A stretch of DNA of 64,000 nucleotides from Thermogutta sp039793925. Its GTDB lineage: Bacteria > Planctomycetota > Planctomycetia > Pirellulales > Thermoguttaceae. The DNA is taken from assembly GCF_039793925.1 (NCBI RefSeq), contig NZ_JBAMME010000294.1, forward strand, positions 28,653 to 92,652, in the 5' to 3' direction. Under the pieces are notes generated by a model. The model did no database searches and was not told the origin of the DNA. It saw only the letters and a program-made list of their open reading frames with translations. Shown piece by piece: positions 36,477 to 46,044 of the stretch. Each line of letters begins with the position of its first letter. Position 1 is the first letter of the stretch. A program made the position numbers and the translations under genes.

Positions 36477-39400
36477 ATGCAGATCGCTGAGTTGTTATGG
36501 CGGGTATGCGGTGGGGCCTTACCCAGGTGGATGGCCGCGTGCATCGGGTTGCTTCTGGTACTTGTGTGCAGCCCGGCTCCTTCTATTTTCGCGGCCGAGT
36601 ATGAGGTGGTGGGGGCACTCGCTTATGCGGTGGAACCTGACGTGGCAAAGGAAATTGGGCTCACCGAAAATCAGCTCAAGCAATTGAACGACCTCATCAA
36701 CAATGCAGAAGCTGAAATCCTCACCACGCTTTCCGAGTTGAAAGACCTCTCTCCTCAGGAGCGGAACGCTAAACTTGCGGAATTCCGCCGGGGAATCGAG
36801 GACCGGGGACTCGCCCTGTTGAGCACGCAGCAACGGGCAAAACTCGAACAGATCCGCATGAAGCGATTGGGCGAAAAGTTTTTTACCGACCCGGTCATCG
36901 CACAAAAACTGGGCCTTACCGAAGAGCAAAAAGCAGCGCTTGCAAAGGCAGTGGCGGAGCGATCGGCCAGCGCGAAGGCAGTAGGTGCGTCTGAAAACCC
37001 GGCAATCGGGCTGCTCAGCGATAACCAGCGTAAAACGCTGCGAGCCATGCTGATGGGAGAACTTGTGAAGTCCGAACCCAGTACCTCAGAGCCCGTGTCA
37101 AAGTCAACGGAAGACCAAGACCAATCGCCATCCCCAGCACAGCCTGTGGTTGCGTCCACCTCTGAGAACCCGCCACCGGCGGCAAGCGGAGGAGAACATC
37201 CCGCCGAAATGCATGCTGAGGGCTCCGCGCCGGTAGCGCCCCCAGCAAGCGAGGCGTCCCAGTCCGAGGGACCGCCCCAACTCCTGGAAGGCACGCCCGC
37301 TCCGGCACCTGGCACACAGCCCGCATCGCCCCCGGGCGAGGCAGCGGCCTCGCCGACCCCGGCTCCGACGCTACCTACCCAGCCCACTCCACAAGGGACA
37401 GTCGTCTCTCCGCCTGCCGAATCGGAGGGCAGTCCCGGAAGTTCACCTCCGCCATCAGTCAGCGCGCCACTGACGAATCAAGCCTCCCCCTCGCAACCAG
37501 CAAGGCAACCTTCCCAAACTGAGGACCATTCAGCCGCACCCACTCCAAGTGGCCCCAACACGACCCCCGAGGTACCCCCCCCTGTGCCGGCTCCCTCGCC
37601 GCCATCGCCTGGAGCGCCGACCGCCCCACAGGCTGACACGCAGATCCAGGTTGCTCGTCCAGCAACCCAGCCACCTTCGGCGACGCAGGAGAGCCAGTTC
37701 CCGCAATTGCCACCGCGGGATGTGAAGTTGCGCTTTAACTTTCGCTACCAGCCTTGGAAAGACGTGCTGGAGTGGCTTGCCCAACAGGCGGGTTTGTCGC
37801 TTGTCATGGATGCTCCGCCGCCGGGAACCTTCAACTATGTCGACGATCATGAATTTACCCCGGCCGAGGCCATTGATCTGCTGAATAGCGTGCTTCTGAC
37901 AAAAGGATACGTCCTCATCCGACGGGAGCGGATGCTCATGCTCCTCAATATCGAAGATGGCGTTCCGTCTAATCTCGTCGATCGCGTAACGCCGGAAGAA
38001 CTGGACTCCCGGGGTGATTACGAGATGGTAAGCTGCCTGTTCCAGCTCCGTAAAATGACGCCGGAGGAAGCCGAGCAGGAGGTGAAGAAACTGCTCGGGC
38101 CCCAGGGTTCGGTGGTTGTCCTGGCAAAAGCTCGACAAATTCTTGTCACAGAGACAGCCGGCCGATTAAAAACGATCCGGCGAATGATCGATGCGATTGA
38201 GAACCCAGATGCCTCCACAGGAACGGTGCGAACCTTCAAGATCAATCCTTACACGGTTGATCAGGTTTTGAGCATCATCCGTCAGATGTTTCAAATTCCG
38301 CCCGACCAAACAGCCACACCAGATGGTTCTCTGCGATTCGCGCTCGATCCCAGCGGCAGCCGGATCCTGGTAACAGGTACGCCCGAGTCATTGGACCGCT
38401 TCGCAGAGGTGCTCAAAGCGCTGGATCCGAGCTCCGAGAGCCCGGCAAGCCGGTTGGAAAGCACGCCACAACTGGAAGTGTATCCCATCACCTCGGCGGA
38501 TCCGCAGATGGTGCTTCAGGTACTGCAAACCCTCCTTGCCGGAATGCCGGACGTGCGAATCGCGATCGATCCAAAAACGGGGGCGCTCGTAGCTTGGGCT
38601 CGACCGGCACAACACGCCACGATTCGGGCAACACTTCAGCAAATGCAGGGAGAAGTAGGTCAGGTGGAGGTTATTCCCCTTCGAGTGGTCGATCCGCAAC
38701 TCGCCGTGCTGGCGATCAACAAACTTTTCGGGGGTAGTGCCGAATCTCCTGCTGCCAATGCTCCTACTGTAGACGCCGACATGACCACGCGAATGCTGCT
38801 GGTCCGGGGGACAAAGGCTCAAATTGAACAGATTAAACAACTGTTGATCAAAATGGGGGAACCGAGCGCGGATGGTCCGCCGGGCACGGTCAATCTGATG
38901 CGAACGATACCTATGGACGCGGCCACGGCTCGGGCTGTACTGGAGCAAGTCCAAAATGTCTGGCCGCAATTTCGCGGAAATCGACTGCATATCATTCGGT
39001 CGGTAGTTCCTTCGGAATCCAACAGCAGCCCGTCACAGGGGTCTTCATCAGGCGCAAATACCGGTAGTGAGGGAAACCAATCTAATGGAATCGAATCGAC
39101 GCGGATACCGCTTCCCTTAGCCGCAGTACCGGCCCGGCGTTTAGTGCTTGGCTTGAACAGTGGTAGGACTTCCAGTTCGAGCAGCACCACCACCCAATCT
39201 GCAAGTCCCAGTTCGTCCGGGAGCAGCACGCCGTCTTCGCAACCACAACCGGGTGGCCCAGCGCCTGGTCAACCGGGTGGTCAACCGCCATTTTTCCGTC
39301 CTTGGGGATGGGGCCCGCCAGGCGGTTTCTTCGAGCGACGAGGCGATTGGAATCGAGATCGTGGTGAAGGCGGTGATCGGGGGGAAGAGCGGCAGAGAAA

Positions 39401-40946
39401 TCGGGACTGGTCACGATCTACTTTTTGGGAAGGACCGCAAGAAGAAGACGAAATTCTCACTGAGGATGAAATGAGCCAGACTTTCGCAGGCCTCGGTTCG
39501 TCATCCCCCATGGTGAGAATTCAATTAGTGGCCTTCGTCGAGGAAACCGAGACTCCTCAAGCGGCAGAATCAAGTGCTCAGCCTGCACAAGCTGCTCAGG
39601 CAGGAGAAGAATCGGCAAGACCGGCGTCTTCACCCTCCGAGGGGCAGAGCGCGACCGGAACCGCTCAGTCACCTGATTCTGCTGCACCGCCCTCGGTGCC
39701 GGCGAAGAGCCCGCCGGCCAGTTCCGCGCTCCAAGCCGCGCCCGCAACACCATCCGGTCCATCTGGTGCTGACGCGGCTGGTTCTCAACCAGGCTCCGGC
39801 GCCCCGCCCATCATCGTTGCGGTGACGCCTGAAGGTCTGGTCATTGCCAGTCAGGATCCCGAGGCGCTCAACCAATTCGAAGACCTAGTGCGGAGGATGG
39901 TGAGTAATCAGGCGGCTGCCGCCCAACAGACGACCCCTGAACTTGTGGTGTATTATCTGAAACATTCGAAGGCAGAAGTGGTCGCTTCCACCCTTGATCA
40001 GATTCTGGGGGGAGGAACGCTCACTACGAGTGGTTCCACAGGCGGCTCGCTTATTGGCGAAATTGCCCGGGCTGCCTTCGGAGAAATAGGCGGAGGTCTG
40101 GTCGGAAGCCTTCTCGGAGCCGATACGGGTACTTCGAGCAGTTCGTCGACCAGCAGCTCACGGACGACCGCCCGCGTTCAGGTCACCCCGGATTCAAGAC
40201 TTAATGCCCTAATCGTCCAGGGCTACCCCCAGGACCTGCAGTTGATCGAGGAGATTTTGCGTGTCCTGGATCAACCGGATAGTCCGCAGGATGTCGCCGT
40301 CCAACCGAAAACAGTGATCATTCCAGTAAAGAACACTCAGGCTGAAGAGATTGCGCAAATTCTGCGCACCGTGTACCAGGACCGTCTGGTCACAGCGGCA
40401 GGCGCCAACCGCCCACCTAGTCCGCAGGAAATCATCCAGCTCCTTCGGGGCGGTCGGGGAGGATCGGGAGGACGCACACAGCCGCAGCAGGAACAGGAAA
40501 AAATGTCGATTGGCGTGGATACGCGGACGAACTCGCTGATCGTGTCCGCACCCGAAAGACTTCTCAATGAAGTTCGGCAACTTGTGGAACAACTCGATCA
40601 AAAGGCCATGACCGACTCCGAGGAGACCACGGAGGTGGTGACTCTCCATAGAACCAGCGCGGAATCGGTCAGTGCCGCCCTTTCTGCCTTGCTCGGAAGC
40701 GGCGTCCAAATCCGGGGAGGAAGCTCCAGTCGCGGAGCGCCCACCACCACGAGCACATCAACTCCCTCTTCGTCCAATCGTGGATCTCAAGGTGGGTTTC
40801 CGTTTGGGGGATTCCGCGGGTTCGGCGGCATGCCGTTCGGCGGCATGCCGTTTGGCGGCTTCACACCGTTCGGCAATCGTGGTGGCTTCTCGTCGTCGGG
40901 GAATCGCGGATTTGCCCCCAGCAGTGGAAGCGGTCGGGGACGGTAG
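36477..40946 (+). CDS. Giant protein with tandem secretin N-domains and no visible secretin pore
   Basis: A 1489-residue exported protein. The start at 36477 has GGGGAG six bases upstream and gives a signal peptide (about 15-37, ending FAA). Next come a helical EF-hand-less segment, a long Pro/Ala/Ser-rich linker (about 200-410) and an N0/STN-like domain (PRDVKLRFNFRYQPWKDVL, about 415-490). At least five secretin N1/N2-like modules follow, with the TARILVTxT / LKxIxxxxxxID pattern, interrupted by Ser- and Arg/Gly-rich inserts. The last modules (ARVQVTPDSRLNALIVQGYP, SIGVDTRTNSLIVSAPERL) are typical of GspD. The barrel-forming secretin domain is not seen; the protein ends in a Gly/Phe-rich tail. 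Periplasmic scaffold or adhesion roles are possible. Confidence 0.82.
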   Translation: MQIAELLWRVCGGALPRWMAACIGLLLVLVCSPAPSIFAAEYEVVGALAYAVEPDVAKEIGLTENQLKQLNDLINNAEAEILTTLSELKDLSPQERNAKLAEFRRGIEDRGLALLSTQQRAKLEQIRMKRLGEKFFTDPVIAQKLGLTEEQKAALAKAVAERSASAKAVGASENPAIGLLSDNQRKTLRAMLMGELVKSEPSTSEPVSKSTEDQDQSPSPAQPVVASTSENPPPAASGGEHPAEMHAEGSAPVAPPASEASQSEGPPQLLEGTPAPAPGTQPASPPGEAAASPTPAPTLPTQPTPQGTVVSPPAESEGSPGSSPPPSVSAPLTNQASPSQPARQPSQTEDHSAAPTPSGPNTTPEVPPPVPAPSPPSPGAPTAPQADTQIQVARPATQPPSATQESQFPQLPPRDVKLRFNFRYQPWKDVLEWLAQQAGLSLVMDAPPPGTFNYVDDHEFTPAEAIDLLNSVLLTKGYVLIRRERMLMLLNIEDGVPSNLVDRVTPEELDSRGDYEMVSCLFQLRKMTPEEAEQEVKKLLGPQGSVVVLAKARQILVTETAGRLKTIRRMIDAIENPDASTGTVRTFKINPYTVDQVLSIIRQMFQIPPDQTATPDGSLRFALDPSGSRILVTGTPESLDRFAEVLKALDPSSESPASRLESTPQLEVYPITSADPQMVLQVLQTLLAGMPDVRIAIDPKTGALVAWARPAQHATIRATLQQMQGEVGQVEVIPLRVVDPQLAVLAINKLFGGSAESPAANAPTVDADMTTRMLLVRGTKAQIEQIKQLLIKMGEPSADGPPGTVNLMRTIPMDAATARAVLEQVQNVWPQFRGNRLHIIRSVVPSESNSSPSQGSSSGANTGSEGNQSNGIESTRIPLPLAAVPARRLVLGLNSGRTSSSSSTTTQSASPSSSGSSTPSSQPQPGGPAPGQPGGQPPFFRPWGWGPPGGFFERRGDWNRDRGEGGDRGEERQRNRDWSRSTFWEGPQEEDEILTEDEMSQTFAGLGSSSPMVRIQLVAFVEETETPQAAESSAQPAQAAQAGEESARPASSPSEGQSATGTAQSPDSAAPPSVPAKSPPASSALQAAPATPSGPSGADAAGSQPGSGAPPIIVAVTPEGLVIASQDPEALNQFEDLVRRMVSNQAAAAQQTTPELVVYYLKHSKAEVVASTLDQILGGGTLTTSGSTGGSLIGEIARAAFGEIGGGLVGSLLGADTGTSSSSSTSSSRTTARVQVTPDSRLNALIVQGYPQDLQLIEEILRVLDQPDSPQDVAVQPKTVIIPVKNTQAEEIAQILRTVYQDRLVTAAGANRPPSPQEIIQLLRGGRGGSGGRTQPQQEQEKMSIGVDTRTNSLIVSAPERLLNEVRQLVEQLDQKAMTDSEETTEVVTLHRTSAESVSAALSALLGSGVQIRGGSSSRGAPTTTSTSTPSSSNRGSQGGFPFGGFRGFGGMPFGGMPFGGFTPFGNRGGFSSSGNRGFAPSSGSGRGR
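40821..40868 (+). repeat. Short tandem repeat in the Gly/Phe-rich tail
   Basis: Two perfect copies of TTCGGCGGCATGCCG (40821-40835, 40836-40850) are followed by a diverged third unit, encoding repeated FGGMP. Copy number may vary between strains. Confidence 0.75.
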
Positions 40947-41071
40947 TGCCTGATTAGCTCTTTATGCCTCCGGCTAGCTGGGCATTGGATAGGACAAGCT
41001 TTCCCGGAGCGCGTTAACCCACGTGGGGACGGAATCTCTCTTGGTAAATGCGTGCACAATTCCGCGAAGTG

Positions 41072-41638
41072 TTACACCCGGGACAGAAATTCTCCGCTCC
41101 GTGTGTCCACCTTCACAGTTTCCCCTTCCGAGATATATTCGGGTACCTGAATAACCAATCCGGTTTCCAATACCGCTGGTTTAGTTCGACCCGTGGCTGA
41201 TGCACCACGGACATACGGATCGCATTGCACTACCTTCAACTCTACTGCTACAGGCAACTGGATTCCCACACACTGGCCTTCGTAAATCATAGCAAAAAGG
41301 CCCTCCAGTCCTTCCTTGAGATACTTCAGTTCTTCCTCCAGGGCCTCGCGCGGGAGGACGTATTCATTAAAATCCTGCGAATCGAGAAAATGCACCTCTT
41401 GGGCGTCCGCATACATGTAAGTGATCGGTCGGCGCTCGAAATTCGCCTCCTCCAGCCCTTCCGTGCCCTTGAGCGAAATATCCAACTTTTGCTTGGTGAT
41501 CAAATTCCGTGCGCGAAACTTGTAGAGCGTGGCCGCTCCCCGCGCGCTCGGTGTTTGAACCTGCACCGATTCGATTAAGCACGGCGCGTCCTGATAGGTA
41601 ACAATCATCCCGCGTTTGATATCCTTGGCCAGTGGCAT
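41072..41638 (-). CDS. efpL: Elongation factor P-like protein EfpL (YeiP)
   Basis: A 188-residue translation factor. The start at 41638 (MPLAKDIKRGMIV) aligns with the YeiP N-terminus; a longer frame to 41755 looks spurious. The loop facing the peptidyl-transferase centre reads TPSARGAATLYK, matching the ARGAA loop of YeiP/EfpL and not the Lys-bearing PGKG loop of canonical EF-P. The middle (DSQDFNEYVL) and C-terminal OB domains (GASATGRTKPAVLETGLVIQVPEYI) fit the same subfamily. EfpL rescues ribosomes stalled at proline-containing motifs. It is convergent with the proline-rich secretin-like gene. The ribosome site is weak. Confidence 0.9.
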   Translation of the reverse strand: MPLAKDIKRGMIVTYQDAPCLIESVQVQTPSARGAATLYKFRARNLITKQKLDISLKGTEGLEEANFERRPITYMYADAQEVHFLDSQDFNEYVLPREALEEELKYLKEGLEGLFAMIYEGQCVGIQLPVAVELKVVQCDPYVRGASATGRTKPAVLETGLVIQVPEYISEGETVKVDTRSGEFLSRV

Positions 41639-41720
41639 AGGCAGTTCTGATATCCAGATATTAACGACTTGACCAACGTGTCTGTACCGTTTCCCTCTCA
41701 GCTTGCCCCACCAAAATTCA

Positions 41721-42215
41721 TTAAATGACCATCCCCGATTGCGGATCGATAGCAACCCCTGACGTCATGCGGGTGAGCAACTCCAGAACGACGATGAGGG
41801 CACTCGGATCGAAGAGATCGCCCGCCTCCTCCTCATCCTCCCCCCAGTCTTCATCCAACTGCTCGAAATGGAGGATATCGAACCGGGCGTCACAGTGGCG
41901 CAGCGCTCCCAGGCGTTGCTTTTCCTCCGGTGTCAAGTCCGGGGAATTCAACTCCTTAATCTGCTTTTCCACGTCTTCCTGAACCTCCGGTCCCTCCACG
42001 TAGCAGATATCCATGGCGGAATAGGCGTCAGGGGCCACCACCGTAATTGACTCGAACCTGCCTTCCGCGTCCGCCTGCGGGTTGAGAAGCTGATACTGCG
42101 GGCCTACCTCTCGAAGCGCTTTGACCACGCTTTTCAACGTTGGCCGACGCTGTCGGGCAAAATACACAAAACACGTTTCCCGCCATTGATAGCGGCTGTC
42201 CTCAAACATTGACAT
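41721..42215 (-). CDS. Hypothetical acidic protein
   Basis: A 164-residue acidic protein starting MSMFEDSRYQWRETCFVYF at 42215, where a GGGGG run lies eleven bases upstream; a longer frame extending to 42515 has non-protein-like composition. The N-terminal part shows an RRPTLKSVVKALREVG helix and a beta segment ESITVVAPDAYSAMDICYVEG; the C-terminus (DEDWGEDEEEAGDLFDPSALIVVLELL) is strongly acidic and then hydrophobic. I recognise no domain. It lies upstream of efpL on the same strand with an 82-base gap, so co-transcription is possible. Confidence 0.75.
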   Translation of the reverse strand: MSMFEDSRYQWRETCFVYFARQRRPTLKSVVKALREVGPQYQLLNPQADAEGRFESITVVAPDAYSAMDICYVEGPEVQEDVEKQIKELNSPDLTPEEKQRLGALRHCDARFDILHFEQLDEDWGEDEEEAGDLFDPSALIVVLELLTRMTSGVAIDPQSGMVI

Positions 42216-42650
42216 TGCAAAACCCCCGCTAGTGCAACAACGCAATCCCTTCCATTCCCTCCAACCGCTCCCGCTATCACGTTCGGTCTGACAAGACTTT
42301 ACACGAGTCCCCCAGCACGAAACGTGCCGGCACCGGTGGCCATACTTGTTATACATCCGAGAAAAACATTTTCCTATCAAGCTTTCCATTTTATGAAACA
42401 CTTCGCACCGTGCCAAATCGGGTACGGTCATCAGTTTCGCATTTTGGTCGTCGCCTAGCATCGGCTCAAAGAATTTGCACCCCAGCATTGCGCCAAGCCC
42501 ACACTCCCTAACCACTAACGCACATCTCCCATCGACTCAGGAGAAGGGCTGTCGTGGAGAATCGGCTGCGAATCGTTCGAGTTTTGACTTCGGGTGTAAC
42601 GCGTCGTAAGCCGTCCCGCAACCGCAACTCACCCCCCGGGAGGTTCTGGC
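42216..42650. other. Intergenic region
   Basis: About 430 bases between two minus-strand genes. Open frames on both strands here look like random sequence rich in Arg and Cys. I see no clear promoter, hairpin or repeat. Confidence 0.4.
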
Positions 42651-43802
42651 TTACTTTCCGCCTGCGCGCGCTGCCCACGGGGTTTCAGGAAATGTGCGGA
42701 CGAGTTCCTTCAGGAGTGCCTGATGCTCGTATTGATAGTCAGTCCCGTCAGCCGAGCCGGGCGGGGCAGTCGCGGCCAGTTTTCCGGCGAGTTCAGCTGC
42801 TTCCCACAGACATCGTGCCGCCACGCGGCGGTTCTCCGGCCACAAAAGCGGTGGCTTTAGAAACCATACCATTGCCCTATCAAACACTTTTTGTTGCTTC
42901 CAGGCCAATCCCAAAAGATAGCACGGGCCGGCCTTCAACCGGTCAGGAAGCTCCTCGATCGCATTTTCCCACTGAGACAGTTGCTCCGGCTGAACCGACG
43001 GCCACCCTCGTCGCCACAGTTGTGCGGAAGCAAGAAGGGCCACGGTTTTGTCACTCGAAGATCGCAGCCCCTCGAGAACTTTCACCGCTTGAGCCGAGGC
43101 CGGCGAATCGATAAGGTAGCTGGCCCCAAGAAGTTGAACCCAAGCCACATCAGAGTTCAGCCAATCTCTGGCCCGTGGTTCCACCAACGCCAAAGTCTCC
43201 TCCGAAAACCAGGCCAGTGGCGCACACCACACAAAAGGCGACTGCGGATCAAGCGCTATCAACCGGTCGACGAACTCTTCCCCAGCACGGACATAATCCC
43301 CCAACGCATGGTAACATCGCACAATTTGCGCGGCGATTTCGCGCTGCCGCCATTCCCGGGGTTCCACCGACCGAGCACGCGCAAACAGCTCCAACGCTTC
43401 GCTGACCGCACCTTCCGACAATCGTTCCATTGCCTGCTGGCACAGCGATGAGGTGTTCGGAGAATACGACACAACTTTCTCAACAGGAAAGTGCTTCTCC
43501 GTTCCGTCGCTGAACCTGAGAATCAAGCCCGCTCCGGAAAAATTGACAATCCTCCCGCGCCAGCGTTGAACTCGGCCCTCTGTGCCTTTCACCTCGACGA
43601 ATTCTTCCACGGTGTTTTCTGCAGCGCTGGGACCCGTCTCGCTTCCGACGGGCAGGACATGCCAGGCTCGTGCCGGAACTTCAGATAGACTTTGCCATCC
43701 CGAAGGGAAACTCGGTCCGTCCGCCCTTCCCACCGCATAAAACGACAAAGTCAAGAGCGCACACCAGAGAAACGCCGTTCTTCCGAAAAATTGCTTTGGC
43801 AT
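42651..43802 (-). CDS. Secreted protein with TPR-like repeats, hypothetical
   Basis: About 383 residues with a signal peptide (FLWCALLTLSFYAVGRA). A short beta domain follows (about 60-110: GRVQRWRGRIVNFSGAGLILRFSDGTEKHFPVEKVV), resembling a small SH3-like or SHD1-like fold, and then TPR-like helices (SEGAVSEALELFARARSVEP onward). A GTG at 43814 is an alternative start. It follows the VWA gene on the same strand after 128 bases, so the two may be functionally linked. No enzyme motif is visible. Confidence 0.72.
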   Translation of the reverse strand: MPKQFFGRTAFLWCALLTLSFYAVGRADGPSFPSGWQSLSEVPARAWHVLPVGSETGPSAAENTVEEFVEVKGTEGRVQRWRGRIVNFSGAGLILRFSDGTEKHFPVEKVVSYSPNTSSLCQQAMERLSEGAVSEALELFARARSVEPREWRQREIAAQIVRCYHALGDYVRAGEEFVDRLIALDPQSPFVWCAPLAWFSEETLALVEPRARDWLNSDVAWVQLLGASYLIDSPASAQAVKVLEGLRSSSDKTVALLASAQLWRRGWPSVQPEQLSQWENAIEELPDRLKAGPCYLLGLAWKQQKVFDRAMVWFLKPPLLWPENRRVAARCLWEAAELAGKLAATAPPGSADGTDYQYEHQALLKELVRTFPETPWAARAGGK

Positions 43803-43930
43803 GATGCTTACCACAATCCATCAGACAGACGGAGACTCCGAAACCAAATTTTTACTGGCCAGAGAACGTGGTCAGTACGCGGGGCGAATTGCAAAAAGCC
43901 TCTTTGCAAGGTTCTACGAAGCCGAAGTGT

Positions 43931-44953
43931 TCACCGCAGAGCCTGGGTGATGTCGATGTACACATACTGGCCGCCGTTCTGTCTGGCGATCCGTTTAAGA
44001 AAATTGTCCGACGTGCCCTCAGGACCGGTTCCGAATTCGATGGCGTGAATGACGATCCCATTCGCCCAGCGATGAATCTGTTCCAGCTTTGCTTCCGATA
44101 ACCGTGGCTCGTCAGCATCGGTGAGAAAGAAAATCACATCCGGTCGGAGCTGAATAGCCGCCAGAAGAGCAGCATCGTGCTGCGTTCCCCCGCCCGCCGT
44201 AATGGATTGAATAAAACGAATCGCCCGCAGCTTGTTCTCATCTGTGGCAAAGGACAGGCGGCCCGGCTGGCCGGCCGGATTGAACAGCGTGGGCCGCTCG
44301 TTGTAAAAGATGATTTGAAACTGCTGAGTCTTGTCAAGCGACTGAATGCTTGCGATGAGTTCGCGCTTGGCGAAACTGAGGGCTGTTCTTCCCGATCCTC
44401 CCATGCTGCCGGAACGGTCAAACACATAGACAAATTTGTGCCCTGGAGACCGAATTCCAAATAATGAAGCTGTTCCGGCGGGGCCCGGTTGCCGGCCGAA
44501 ACCACCCCCTCCCGCAAAAAGCCCCTCTTTCCCTCCTGAATGACCCGCCCCCGTTTCCAGGAGGCCCGATGGTCCCAAAATCTCGAAACCTTTTCGTGGG
44601 AGGGCATCAGCATCCGCCTCCTGTACGGAGGGCAAAATTTCATCCAGCGTGGGACGCCCCGAATTAGCTTCCAAACCCGCCTGAGCTTCCTCACCAACTT
44701 GTCCAGACTCGTCAACGTAATATTCCCGCGGCCCGTTCTGATATTTCAGCGCAATGCCGACCTCGCGGACGTTTTGCTCCGTCAAACCGTGAATGCTGGA
44801 AGGCCGGAGCGCGAAAAAAAGGAGAGCAAAAAGGAGCGCGTGGAAAGCTGTGGAAATTCCGAACGAATACCAGAAGCGGGGATTGCCGCTTTTTCCACCC
44901 AGGGATTTGAGGGTTTCAGGCTCTTCTGTCGTACCTGTATTGAGCGTGACCAT
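43931..44953 (-). CDS. Membrane-anchored von Willebrand factor A domain protein
   Basis: A 340-residue protein. A single transmembrane helix (about 33-50) follows a 30-residue cytoplasmic tail, then a Gly-rich linker (about 130-170), then a VWA domain whose MIDAS motif DRSGSMGGS lies at 179-187; the later GGGTQHDAALLAAIQ and FLTDADEP provide the remaining metal-coordinating Thr and Asp. VWA domains bind a divalent cation and protein partners. A GGGGA ribosome site and a good promoter precede it. With the TPR protein downstream it resembles envelope VWA/TPR pairs of unknown purpose in planctomycetes. Confidence 0.88.
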   Translation of the reverse strand: MVTLNTGTTEEPETLKSLGGKSGNPRFWYSFGISTAFHALLFALLFFALRPSSIHGLTEQNVREVGIALKYQNGPREYYVDESGQVGEEAQAGLEANSGRPTLDEILPSVQEADADALPRKGFEILGPSGLLETGAGHSGGKEGLFAGGGGFGRQPGPAGTASLFGIRSPGHKFVYVFDRSGSMGGSGRTALSFAKRELIASIQSLDKTQQFQIIFYNERPTLFNPAGQPGRLSFATDENKLRAIRFIQSITAGGGTQHDAALLAAIQLRPDVIFFLTDADEPRLSEAKLEQIHRWANGIVIHAIEFGTGPEGTSDNFLKRIARQNGGQYVYIDITQALR

Positions 44954-44989
44954 CGTCCCCGAAATAACCGTGTTAAAGTTCCCATGCTA

Positions 44990-45018
44990 TTATAACGCCG
45001 ATCGGCTAAGCTCTGAAA
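44990..45018 (-). promoter_or_regulatory. Promoter of the VWA gene (minus strand)
   Basis: On the minus strand TTCAGA (45018-45013), a 17-base spacer and a perfect TATAAT (44995-44990) lie about 35 bases upstream of the start codon. Confidence 0.65.
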
Positions 45019-45172
45019 ATCTGCACAGCTTCACGCCCGAAAAGATATAATTGCAAAATCGGGCAGGAAGCGCAATGATACTGCCCAGGGGCTCGCAAGC
45101 ACATTGTGGTAAATCCAGAGATACGGCCAAGAGGGTCCAGGCCGGGCCGAAGACGTGACTCAGTCGAGGTGA

Positions 45173-45784
45173 ATGTTCGAGATGAGCGAACTCGTAAATC
45201 AACTCAAAATCGTGAAATATCCTCACCCCGCTTTGCGGTACAAATCCAAACCGGTCAAACGGGTAGATCGGGAATTAGGCCAGATTGTGCGGAAGATGTT
45301 CGATCTCATGTACGAAGCGAACGGAATCGGGCTGGCTGCCAATCAGGTCAACCTTCCCTACCGCCTTTTTGTCATCAATTTGACAGCGGACGCTAATGAG
45401 AAAAAAGAAGAACTTGTGTTTTTGAATCCTGTTATCCTTCGTCGCAAGGGGTTCGAGCAGGGCGAGGAGGGGTGTCTCAGCCTCCCCGATTTGAGGGGTA
45501 CCGTTCGACGGTCGAAGGAAATCGATATTCTCGCGTATAACTTGCAGGGTGAGGAAATCTGCTGGCGAGTGACCGGCCTGCTTGCGCGAGCCTTTCAGCA
45601 TGAACTCGATCATCTCGATGGAATTCTCTTTATCGACCATCTCGAACCATCAGAATTACTCGATCTGCGAAGTCACGTGGAAAAGTGGGAAGACGAATAC
45701 TTGTCGGCAGTCTCGGAAGGAGTAGAGGAGCCGGAAGAGAAGGTGCTCAGTCGTCTCCGTGAGCTGGAAGCTCTCCGCACGTAA
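45173..45784 (+). CDS. def: Peptide deformylase
   Basis: A 203-residue metalloenzyme that removes the formyl group from nascent proteins. All three motifs are intact: GIGLAANQV (motif 1), EGCLSLP (motif 2, the Cys ligand) and QHELDHLDG (motif 3, HExxH). The insert NLTADANEKKEE and the acidic C-terminal extension of about 35 residues make it slightly longer than E. coli Def. GAGGTG lies close to the ATG at 45173 and further from one at 45182, so the exact start is uncertain. No fmt gene is adjacent. Confidence 0.96.
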   Translation: MFEMSELVNQLKIVKYPHPALRYKSKPVKRVDRELGQIVRKMFDLMYEANGIGLAANQVNLPYRLFVINLTADANEKKEELVFLNPVILRRKGFEQGEEGCLSLPDLRGTVRRSKEIDILAYNLQGEEICWRVTGLLARAFQHELDHLDGILFIDHLEPSELLDLRSHVEKWEDEYLSAVSEGVEEPEEKVLSRLRELEALRT

Positions 45785-46044
45785 GACAAGACTTGTCGAG
45801 TTTGACGAGAGTTGTGTCTTTGGCTCGACCTCTACAGCAAGGTGTCTGGGTACCTTTCGGGACGCGATTTGGCAGTAGCCTACATGTTGATTACACTAGG
45901 GATATGAAGCACAAAGATTCTCAGACCGGCAGCCGCGCCGAAAGGCGGGCGCTGGGTCGTTAATGATTTGCTTGAGCAGTGGTTACTTCTTTGAAATGGC
46001 GGGTAGTTGTTCCACCTGCTGGTGTGTCTGACGAGGCGCCTCGC

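Noticed and set aside
42554..43114. 186-codon plus-strand frame opposite the secreted TPR-like gene
   Set aside because: Shadow frame rich in Pro and Arg; the minus-strand gene has a signal peptide and repeats.
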